A DNA stretch of 64,000 nt from Candidatus Zixiibacteriota bacterium. Lineage in GTDB: Bacteria; Zixibacteria; MSB-5A5; GN15; FEB-12. This document shows positions 57,917 to 64,000 of the stretch, piece by piece. Location: NCBI GenBank assembly GCA_040752815.1, contig JBFMGC010000012.1, positions 1 through 64,000 of the forward strand, in the 5' to 3' direction. Each line of letters opens with the position of its first letter. The first letter of the stretch is position 1. Position numbers and translations under genes: made by a program. The notes beneath the pieces are model-generated. The model was given only the letters and a program-made list of their open reading frames with translations, did no database searches and was not told the DNA's origin.

Positions 57917-58651
57917 CTACTTCGCGCTATTCTCTGTTGTCGTAAACACCGGACGGAAACTGAAGTCTCCGCAAACCACGGGTATTGTTACCCGAAACGG
58001 CGCCTCCTGGTTCCCGGCCAACTCCATAGTAAAGGAGCTTTCAAACGGTGGAGGTGGCCCGTCGGAACTACGGCTGACATAACCGGTCGCCGGGGTCCCG
58101 GGATCGATGGTCTCAGGCAACACCACGCTAATGCCGGGGCCTGTCTCGATTAGACTGACCTTCAGTTCTGACCCGCGCTTGTTCACCATCTGCACGACTT
58201 GCCTGGTACTCGCTTCCTGATTCCGGGCCAGCACCAGTACCGTCGGTGTCCAAACAAGAGATGCATTCGGCGAAGACGGCGTTACTACGTTTCCTTTCAA
58301 CGGTACTTCTACCGGGAAAGGGCTTAGTTCGACATACAGGTAAGCCGACACCTCCTGGGGTCCGAGCGATCCTCTTGTTTGCCAATAGAGTACAACCCCC
58401 ATGCTGTCTCCGGGCAGGATGATAGTTTCGGCCGCGGTGCTGGTCAGGCAGCCGCAGCCGGTCTTTATCTCCGTCACCCTGGCTGTATCCCTTTCGCCTC
58501 CTTGAAGCCAAACCCGGTGAACCACCGTTGCGTTAGGCGGCAGCAGGCCGAAGTCGAATTCGGTATTGTCCACTCGAAAGCCCGAATCCGCAGCGACAGT
58601 CGGTACAGCCAAACCGACAAGTATGAGAACAAGACCGATTGTGAGCCGCAT
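57917..58651 (-). CDS. DUF1573 exported protein with intact Cys-Gly-Cys
   Basis: 244 residues. A signal peptide (GLVLILVGLAVPTVAAD) precedes a DUF1573 domain beginning TEFDFGLLPPNATVVHRVW. The motif that is interrupted in the neighbour is intact here (TGCGCLTST). DUF1573 is an Ig-like fold common in Bacteroidetes-type exported proteins, function unknown; the two vicinal cysteines may form a disulphide or metal site. It is the first gene of a two-gene minus-strand unit with the candidate selenoprotein, and has its own promoter. Confidence 0.87.
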   Translation of the reverse strand: MRLTIGLVLILVGLAVPTVAADSGFRVDNTEFDFGLLPPNATVVHRVWLQGGERDTARVTEIKTGCGCLTSTAAETIILPGDSMGVVLYWQTRGSLGPQEVSAYLYVELSPFPVEVPLKGNVVTPSSPNASLVWTPTVLVLARNQEASTRQVVQMVNKRGSELKVSLIETGPGISVVLPETIDPGTPATGYVSRSSDGPPPPFESSFTMELAGNQEAPFRVTIPVVCGDFSFRPVFTTTENSAK

Positions 58652-58670
58652 GGTTTTACTCTAACCGTCT

Positions 58671-58699
58671 AACTTATTGTATGCGCCCAGGTTGGTCAA
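58671..58699 (-). promoter_or_regulatory. Promoter of the DUF1573 pair
   Basis: On the minus strand TTGACC (58699-58694) and TAAGTT (58676-58671), 17 bp apart, about 20 bases from the ATG at 58651. Confidence 0.55.
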
Positions 58700-58720
58700 G
58701 GCGTTTTGCCCTGTTTTAGC

Positions 58721-58749
58721 TTGTTTTCAGCCACTGACCGGTCTAAAAT
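58721..58749 (+). promoter_or_regulatory. Promoter of the ABC-2 transporter operon
   Basis: TTGTTT at 58721-58726 and TAAAAT at 58744-58749, 17 bp apart, 27 bases before the ATG at 58777. Divergent from the DUF1573 promoter. Confidence 0.6.
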
Positions 58750-58776
58750 GGGCTGTTTGGACCGGGTGGTCGATTT

Positions 58777-59709
58777 ATGCGTGTGATTGAAGTTCAGAAC
58801 CTAACCAAGGTCTATACCACGCACCTTAAAAAGGGCAACGTGGTGGCGCTTGATCAGGTCTCGCTCGGTGTCGACCAGGGAGAGATATTCGGCCTGCTTG
58901 GACCCAATGGGGCCGGGAAGACCACACTGGTAAAGGCCCTACTCGGAATCACCCGGCCGACTGCGGGCGATATTCTCATCAATGGGCTTCGCCCGGACGA
59001 CCCCGCCTCTCGCTCCAAGGTGGGTTTCCTGCAGGAGAACCCGCGCTTCCCCGAACACCTGACCGGCTGCGGTCTCTTGCGGCTGGCCGGGCAACTTGCC
59101 GGCATGTCTGAAAGTACCATCGCAGATCGTAGCCTCCTGCTTCTGGAGCTGGTCGGCATGGGGAAGTGGGCCGACACCAAAACCAGCAAGTACTCCAAAG
59201 GGATGACCCAGCGCATCGGCCTCGCCCAGGCTCTGATAGCCGATCCCGATATTGTCATTCTCGATGAACCTACCGACGGAATCGACCCTATCGGCAAGGT
59301 GGAAACACGAGATGTTCTCAAGCGGATTCGCGATCAGGGCAAAACCGTCTTCCTCAATTCCCATCTGCTGGGCGAGGTCGAGCTGGTGGCTGACCGGGTG
59401 GCGATACTCTCGCGCGGCAGACTGGTCAAAGTGGCGACCGTCAACGAACTGACTGTCAGAGATAACGTCTACGAAATAGAGGCGGATATCGGCAATATTC
59501 AGATCGACGTCCCCGAGAATATTGGTAAGATCGTTCTGATAAAGACCACTGGCCTAACCATTGAGTTGGTGCGGCCTGAGAATATCAACTTCGTGGTTGA
59601 TCAGCTTCGCCTTCATCGCATAAACATCTGGTCGGTGCAGCCGGCAAGGCTTACACTCGAGCGCTCGTTTGTCGACGCGGTCAGCGAGTACCCGGGAGAA
59701 TCGGCATGA
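58777..59709 (+). CDS. ABC-2-type transporter ATP-binding protein
   Basis: 310 residues. Walker A GPNGAGKTT (about 46-54), signature in the ABC-2 form YSKGMTQRIGLAQAL, Walker B IVILDEPTDGIDP, and H-loop NSHLLGEVE. The C-terminal 80 residues form the extra domain found in NosF/CcmA-like members. It energises the permease encoded next (4-base ATGA overlap). Substrate not evident; a multicopper or Nos system is not in view. Confidence 0.93.
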   Translation: MRVIEVQNLTKVYTTHLKKGNVVALDQVSLGVDQGEIFGLLGPNGAGKTTLVKALLGITRPTAGDILINGLRPDDPASRSKVGFLQENPRFPEHLTGCGLLRLAGQLAGMSESTIADRSLLLLELVGMGKWADTKTSKYSKGMTQRIGLAQALIADPDIVILDEPTDGIDPIGKVETRDVLKRIRDQGKTVFLNSHLLGEVELVADRVAILSRGRLVKVATVNELTVRDNVYEIEADIGNIQIDVPENIGKIVLIKTTGLTIELVRPENINFVVDQLRLHRINIWSVQPARLTLERSFVDAVSEYPGESA

Positions 59710-60503
59710 GTACCCTTGTCCGCGACACCCTGGCCGAACTCGTCAGCCGGAGAATACTCATTCTCTTCGGCGTGATTACGGTCGTGATGCTTATAGGCGT
59801 GTGGGCTTCGTGGGAAGTCAGAGAGAGCTTGACGTTGCCCTCTGGTGAGGCTCCCCCGGAACCGGCAGGGGGGACACTCGTTCAAACTCGGACAACGGCG
59901 GCGATTGCGTTCGTGATGTCGATCTACCTGTTTTTCGTCGTTATTGCGTCGTGCGGCCTGATTCCTCGGGCGCTCGAAAAGGGTCGGGCCGAGTTCTACC
60001 TGTCGAAACCATTTTCGCGACACCGGTTTCTGATCGGCAAACTACTTTCGATCTGGGTCGTCTACGGGCTTCTGGCTGTACTCTGCGGGAGTCTCGTGTA
60101 CGTAATCTCGATACTAATTCACGGTGGTTTCGATATCCGCGTGCTGCTGCTTTTTGGCGTGTCGCTGTTGGAATTCACGGTCTGGCTGAGCGTACTCGGA
60201 CTGATCGGAGTCCTGACGGGGTCGGGGTCGTGGGCGATGATGCTTGCATTCTGCCTGTGGGTTGCCCAGAACCTGCTTTCGTTGCACGAGCAGTTTGGCC
60301 AGATTGTCGCCAACAAAGCGATAGCTTACACGGTCGACGCATTCTACTATGTATTGCCCAAGACTGGCCAGATGGGTGAGATTGGTGCCAACCTTGCTTC
60401 CGGCCGTCCGATAGAAAGCTGGCTGCCGCTCTGGAGCTCACTGCTCTTTGCTACTGTTGTGGGATATGCGTCGATCCGAGTGTTCGAACGTCGTGATTAC
60501 TGA
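59706..60503 (+). CDS. ABC-2-type transporter permease
   Basis: 265 residues with six hydrophobic segments (IRILFGVITVVMLIGVWA near the N-terminus, TAAIAFVMSIYLFFVVIASCGL, VYGLLAVLCGSLVYVISIL, LFGVSLLEFTVWLSVLGLIGVL, AMMLAFCLWVAQNLL, and a last one). It fits the NosY/ABC-2 permease group and is translationally coupled to the ATPase. The substrate is unknown. Confidence 0.85.
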   Translation: MSTLVRDTLAELVSRRILILFGVITVVMLIGVWASWEVRESLTLPSGEAPPEPAGGTLVQTRTTAAIAFVMSIYLFFVVIASCGLIPRALEKGRAEFYLSKPFSRHRFLIGKLLSIWVVYGLLAVLCGSLVYVISILIHGGFDIRVLLLFGVSLLEFTVWLSVLGLIGVLTGSGSWAMMLAFCLWVAQNLLSLHEQFGQIVANKAIAYTVDAFYYVLPKTGQMGEIGANLASGRPIESWLPLWSSLLFATVVGYASIRVFERRDY

Positions 60504-60526
60504 CGCATTAGATGGGATGTTGTGCC

Positions 60527-61051
60527 ATGCCTGACCGAGATCTTATACATGAACTCCTGGAGCCGCTGCGGACCGCGCTCCAGATGGAAACCGAGGGGCG
60601 GCAGTTATTTCTCGAGGCGGCGCGGCGCGCGTCGGGGCGACACGCCCGCCAGACTTTCGAGTTTCTCGCCGCTGAGGAAGAAAGACATATTGAGCGCATC
60701 CGCGAGTTCTATGCGTCCATAGAGGACAAGGGAAGCGCCGCGGCCGCCGAAATTCCGCCCTCCGATCCGGGCAAGCGGTTGCTCGAATTTAATGATCAGC
60801 TGGCGAACCTCCGCGACGAGATCAAACCGACTTTGTCTGATATCGAGGCCTTTCGCTTCGCTATCAGGTTCGAAAACGGCGCCGAGGAATTCTACCGCAA
60901 GCAGATCGAAACGACCCCCAGCGACAAGGCCCGTGACTTCTATCGCTGGCTGGTGGGCGAGGAGGAAATCCACGCCCAGGTGCTTGGCTCCTGTCTCGAA
61001 TTTGCCGAGGATCCTGCCGCTTGGTTTCGCCGCCACGGGCGTTCCAAATAA
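60527..61051 (+). CDS. Ferritin-like/rubrerythrin-type diiron protein
   Basis: 174 residues (179 if the ATG at 60512 is used; neither has a strong ribosome site). A four-helix bundle carries the E-ExxH-E-ExxH diiron set: METEGRQLFLEAARR, then EEERHIERI, then FENGAEEFYRK, then EEEIHAQVLG. There is no rubredoxin domain. This group usually acts in peroxide or iron handling under low oxygen, which suits an anaerobic lifestyle. It follows the ABC-2 permease by about 24 bases and could be the third gene of that transcript. Confidence 0.85.
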   Translation: MPDRDLIHELLEPLRTALQMETEGRQLFLEAARRASGRHARQTFEFLAAEEERHIERIREFYASIEDKGSAAAAEIPPSDPGKRLLEFNDQLANLRDEIKPTLSDIEAFRFAIRFENGAEEFYRKQIETTPSDKARDFYRWLVGEEEIHAQVLGSCLEFAEDPAAWFRRHGRSK

Positions 61052-61134
61052 ATCGTCCGCTTAATGGCTTTACTCACGGGAGGCGGCCGCGTATATTCGG
61101 CCCTGATTTGTCACAAAGTCTAAGGAGCTTTGAC

Positions 61135-62502
61135 ATGACGCCTGTCGAATATCTTCAACAAACCGAAGCCAAACGGCTGGACGAACTCTTCCAGTTACTC
61201 AAGTTCCCGTCGGTCTCCGCGAAAAGCGAACACAAGCCGGACATGATCGCCTGCGCCGACTGGCTGGCGGGGCATCTGCGCGATATCGGATTCAACTCCG
61301 AGGCCTGTCCCACCGGCGGACACCCCCTGGTTTACGCAGACTACATGGTGGGTCCGAAGGCGCCGACCGTGCTATACTACGGGCACTACGACGTTCAGCC
61401 CCCGGAGCCATTCGATCTGTGGAAATCACCGCCGTTCGAACCGGTGATTCGCGACGGTTATGTCTGGGCACGGGGCTCGGCTGACAACAAAGGCCAGTTG
61501 TTCATTCATGTCAAAGGTCTTGAGGCGGTCCTCAAGGCTACCAGAAGTCTGCCTATCAATGTGAAGCTGCTGTTCGAGGGTGAGGAAGAGGTTCACTCGG
61601 CGCACTTGCCGGCATGGATACGCAAGAACCGCAAGAAACTTAAAGCCGATATCGCCGTGGTCTCGGACACCGCCATGTTCAGCCCCACGCTGCCGGCCGT
61701 AACTTTCGGTCTTCGCGGTATCGCCGCCGCCGAGCTGTTTGTCTACGGCCCGGCGCGCGATGTTCACTCCGGCTCTTTCGGCGGCGCGATCGCCAATCCG
61801 GCCAATATCCTGTGTGAACTGGCCGCCAAACTCCACGACAAAAACAGCCGGGTGACCATTCCCGGCTTCTACGACGGCGTTAAACCGCTTTCCGCGTGGG
61901 AGCGGGCACAGTTCAAGAAGCTGCCGTTCAGCCAGACAAAGTATCTCAAATCGCTCGGAATCCCGGCGCTCCACGGAGAGAAGGGGTTTACAACTTACGA
62001 GCGGTCGTGGTCACGCCCGACTCTCGACATAAACGGGATAACCAGCGGCTACCAGGGCGAGGGCGCAAAGACGATTATCCCGTCGTATGCCTCCTGCAAG
62101 ATCACCATGCGGCTCGTGCCGGGACAGGATCCGATGGATATCTGCAACAAGCTGGAGAAATACATTATGAGGATCGCCCCCAGGTCGGTCAAAGTCAAAG
62201 TCCACAAGCACGGCGGGGCGAGAGCCGTAGTTGTTCCCCACGAGGGGCCCTGGCTCGATGCCGCGGCGCGGGCGATCAAGGCCGGATTCGGCAAAGCGCC
62301 GGTGTTCATGAAGGAAGGCGGCTCGATTCCCATTGTAGGCGATTTCAAAAATATCCTCGGTCTCGATACGCTGCTGATCGGCTTTTGCCAGAACGACGAC
62401 AACATCCATTCGCCCAATGAGCGCTTCAAACTGCGCGATTTCCAACGGGGCTGCCTGACCGCGGCCGCGCTTCCGTTTGAACTCGCGGGGGTGAAAGCGT
62501 AA
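61135..62502 (+). CDS. M20-family metallopeptidase (dipeptidase/CNDP-like)
   Basis: 455 residues from an ATG seven bases after TAAGGAG. Metal-site motifs: YYGHYDVQPPEP (His84, Asp86), GSADNKGQ (Asp117) and FEGEEEVHS (about 148-154). The DVQPPEPFDLWKSPPFEP stretch is typical of the carnosinase/dipeptidase M20 branch. A dimerisation domain interrupts the catalytic domain (about 185-300). The frame is open to 61021, but that part precedes the ribosome site. It is cytoplasmic and would hydrolyse dipeptides. The stop overlaps the next start by one base (TAATG). Confidence 0.93.
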   Translation: MTPVEYLQQTEAKRLDELFQLLKFPSVSAKSEHKPDMIACADWLAGHLRDIGFNSEACPTGGHPLVYADYMVGPKAPTVLYYGHYDVQPPEPFDLWKSPPFEPVIRDGYVWARGSADNKGQLFIHVKGLEAVLKATRSLPINVKLLFEGEEEVHSAHLPAWIRKNRKKLKADIAVVSDTAMFSPTLPAVTFGLRGIAAAELFVYGPARDVHSGSFGGAIANPANILCELAAKLHDKNSRVTIPGFYDGVKPLSAWERAQFKKLPFSQTKYLKSLGIPALHGEKGFTTYERSWSRPTLDINGITSGYQGEGAKTIIPSYASCKITMRLVPGQDPMDICNKLEKYIMRIAPRSVKVKVHKHGGARAVVVPHEGPWLDAAARAIKAGFGKAPVFMKEGGSIPIVGDFKNILGLDTLLIGFCQNDDNIHSPNERFKLRDFQRGCLTAAALPFELAGVKA

Positions 62503-63299
62503 TGGATCTCGCTCTGAAGGGGAAGCGGGCGCTCGTGACCGGCGCCTCAGCCGGACTGGGGGCCGCCACCGCGACCGCCTTAGTTGCGGAAGGGGCGCAG
62601 GTGGTGATCAACGGCCGTGACCAGGGACGGCTTGAAGTCGCGGCGCGGAAAATCGAAGCGGCCGCGGGGGTTAAACCTGGCCTGGCTGTGGGTGACATTT
62701 CAAAGTCCGCCGACCGGGTGAAGGTTATCAATGCGGCGCGCGAGCAGTTGGCCGACGGGATGATCGATATTCTCGCGTCCAACACCGGTGGTCCGCCGGC
62801 CGGCATGTTTCTCGATCACAGTGGCGATACCTGGCGCGAGGCGGGACATCTGTTGCTGGAATCGGCGGTCGGCCTCACGCGGGCAATACTGCCCGGAATG
62901 ATCGAGCGCCACTGGGGCAGACTGATTTACATCACATCGGTGGCAGTGCTTCAGCCTATCGATGATCTGATCCTGTCCAACAGCTATCGCTCGGCGGTGA
63001 CCGGTTTCTGCAAGACGATATCCAATACCTATGCCAAAGACGGCATCACGGCCAATACTGTGTGCCCCGGATACACCGCTACCGAACGGCTGCTGTCACT
63101 CGCGGAGACTCGTGCCAGGGCTGCCGGTGTGACCCCCAAAGAAGCAATGCAGGGGTTTGTCGGTTCCGTGCCGGCTGGCCGACTGGGTAAGCCGGAGGAG
63201 CTGGCAGCGCTGATCGCATTTCTGGCGTCGGATCGCGCCGCATATATCACCGGATGTTCGATCCCGGTCGATGGCGGCTGGCATCGCGGCCTTTTGTAG
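62502..63299 (+). CDS. SDR-family oxidoreductase without the usual Tyr-Lys pair
   Basis: 265 residues. A classical Rossmann cofactor site TGASAGLGAATA and the NNTGG-equivalent SNTGGPP are present, as is the catalytic Ser in ITSVA. At the YxxxK position the sequence reads SNSYR, so neither the expected Tyr nor Lys is in place. I recall a 'BKR-like' SDR subgroup with these losses. It ends with the usual GCSIPVDGGW. Likely NAD(P)-dependent and cytoplasmic, but the reaction is not predictable. Coupled to the peptidase gene. Confidence 0.88.
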   Translation: MDLALKGKRALVTGASAGLGAATATALVAEGAQVVINGRDQGRLEVAARKIEAAAGVKPGLAVGDISKSADRVKVINAAREQLADGMIDILASNTGGPPAGMFLDHSGDTWREAGHLLLESAVGLTRAILPGMIERHWGRLIYITSVAVLQPIDDLILSNSYRSAVTGFCKTISNTYAKDGITANTVCPGYTATERLLSLAETRARAAGVTPKEAMQGFVGSVPAGRLGKPEELAALIAFLASDRAAYITGCSIPVDGGWHRGLL

Positions 63300-63330
63300 G
63301 TCGGGATGCTGGCCATCCCGACCTCTTCTC
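63298..63330 (+). terminator. Hairpin between the SDR and EamA genes (possible terminator)
   Basis: AGGTCGGGATG (63298-63308) pairs perfectly over 11 bp with CATCCCGACCT (63314-63324), loop CTGGC, followed by a short pyrimidine run CTTCTC. It begins inside the SDR stop codon. Confidence 0.65.
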
Positions 63331-63353
63331 GCAGCGGAGTACGGTAGAACATC

Positions 63354-64000
63354 ATGGCTTTGAGTTCCCCTGCCGAACTTCCGTCAACTCGTCCCGAAAC
63401 CTGGAGACTGATTAGTGCAGTTGTCGTACTGCAAGCAGTGGCGGGCATCTGCTATCCTATCGCCAAGTACGGGCTGGGCATTATCGAGCCGTTTACGTTT
63501 GCGTTCTATCGGTATTTGCTTTCAACAGTGGTGTTGCTCGCTTTGGTTCGCCTAAGGCCGGGCAGCGCGCCCGTTGACAGACGCGATTGGTGGCGGATTA
63601 TCCTGCTGGGCATTTTGGTGATTCCACTAAACCAAACGCTGTTTTTGTGGGGGCAGTCGCTCACCGGCGCAGGACACGGGGCCTTTCTGTTTTCGACCAC
63701 ACCAGTGTGCGTGTTTTTGCTGGCGGTGGTGCATTTGGGGGAGAAGGCGACCTGGCGACGGGCGCTCGGCATTTTGATGGCCGCGGTCGGAGTGATGACA
63801 ATCATGTGGTCTGGTCTGGCTAAATTCGGAAGTGAGTACCTTGCAGGAGATCTGATAATCTTCATCTCGGTGATCGCCTGGGGATACTACACAGTCTTGG
63901 GAAAAGAGTTAGTTCGCAAGTACGGCGCGCTGCGAGTGACCGCGTATGCCCTGGCCTCCGGCTCGGTTGTCTATTTCCCGTTCGGACTTTATTTCGCTTT
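63354..64000 (+). CDS. EamA/DMT-family transporter (3' truncated)
   Basis: About 215 residues are visible; the frame is open to the end of the window. Seven hydrophobic segments appear, with the EamA features AVAGICYPIAKYG, FAFYRYLLSTVVLLAL, GHGAFLFSTTPVCVFLLAVV, and the repeat of the domain starting GDLIIFISVIAWGYY. DMT-type exporters usually export amino acids, metabolites or drugs; the substrate here is unknown. It lies after a hairpin, so it is probably a separate transcript; the ribosome site is weak. Confidence 0.88.
   Translation, partial: MALSSPAELPSTRPETWRLISAVVVLQAVAGICYPIAKYGLGIIEPFTFAFYRYLLSTVVLLALVRLRPGSAPVDRRDWWRIILLGILVIPLNQTLFLWGQSLTGAGHGAFLFSTTPVCVFLLAVVHLGEKATWRRALGILMAAVGVMTIMWSGLAKFGSEYLAGDLIIFISVIAWGYYTVLGKELVRKYGALRVTAYALASGSVVYFPFGLYFA

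Overview
The window looks like a fragment of an uncultured, diderm, mostly anaerobic bacterium of the FCB group, perhaps candidate phylum Zixibacteria or a near relative. This is inference. It rests on paired GWxTD-domain proteins, dockerin repeats on secreted proteins that have no cellulosome, a FlgD-like C-terminal domain on a secreted protein, DUF1573 proteins, a TPR-ExbB-ExbD-ExbD-TonB cluster, pyruvate:ferredoxin oxidoreductase, and many ABC exporters. Base composition is moderately GC-rich. Shine-Dalgarno sites are clear, TTG and GTG starts are common, and several promoters are close to the sigma-70 consensus. I see no rRNA, tRNA, CRISPR array, integrase or insertion sequence.

Layout. 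1-4.5 kb: the end of a large secreted protein, a palindrome-rich spacer, a consensus promoter with a cobalamin riboswitch feeding a BtuB-type receptor, then a small STAS-like protein. 4.5-9.4 kb: an S9 peptidase and a polysaccharide flippase on the minus strand, then a lipoprotein that appears to contain three TonB-C-like modules. 9.7-15.6 kb: a small membrane protein, a TPR protein, a membrane protein, ExbB, two ExbD and TonB, closed by a strong terminator. 16.2-19.2 kb: a two-gene unit (86-aa zinc-ribbon protein plus a Ski2/Hel308-like helicase) whose promoter carries a perfect palindrome matching the Fibrobacter-type LexA box. 19.2-23.6 kb: a BaiN/HI0933-type flavoprotein, a cold-shock protein, and a full-length Lon whose AAA+ residues are degenerate while the protease dyad is intact. 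23.9-28.7 kb: two secreted dockerin proteins (BACON-like; M1 peptidase). 28.9-37.4 kb: miaB, a membrane GAF/pseudo-kinase/receiver protein, an HDOD protein with an orphan H-box, aroC and pepA. 37.5-45 kb: a beta-propeller protein, an outer-membrane barrel, PFOR, dCTP deaminase and an Rrf2 regulator on the minus strand, divergent from a corrinoid adenosyltransferase and TrxB. 46.8-53.9 kb: a six-gene MacAB-TolC-like exporter with three permeases. 54.1-58.7 kb: two GWxTD proteins and, convergent to them, two DUF1573 proteins. 58.8-64 kb: an ABC-2 transporter, ferritin-like protein, M20 peptidase, SDR and a truncated EamA transporter.

The most unusual observation is in the second DUF1573 gene. 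Its reading frame is interrupted by a TGA exactly where its neighbour and its family have the first Cys of a Cys-Gly-Cys motif. The frame continues with the conserved sequence, and a bacterial-SECIS-like hairpin follows the TGA, so this is a candidate selenoprotein. Next come the SOS-box-controlled zinc-ribbon/helicase pair, the ATPase-degenerate Lon, and the pseudo-kinase/orphan-H-box pair. Short intergenic repeats and palindromes recur in at least five spacers.

How the parts connect: vitamin B12 uptake (riboswitch, BtuB, TonB/ExbBD for energy) and activation (adenosyltransferase) are both present. The Rrf2 regulator has a spaced three-Cys motif and shares a divergent promoter with the adenosyltransferase-TrxB unit, and it heads a likely Rrf2-dcd-PFOR transcript. 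That would tie Fe-S or redox status to pyruvate oxidation, thiol reduction and B12 activation.
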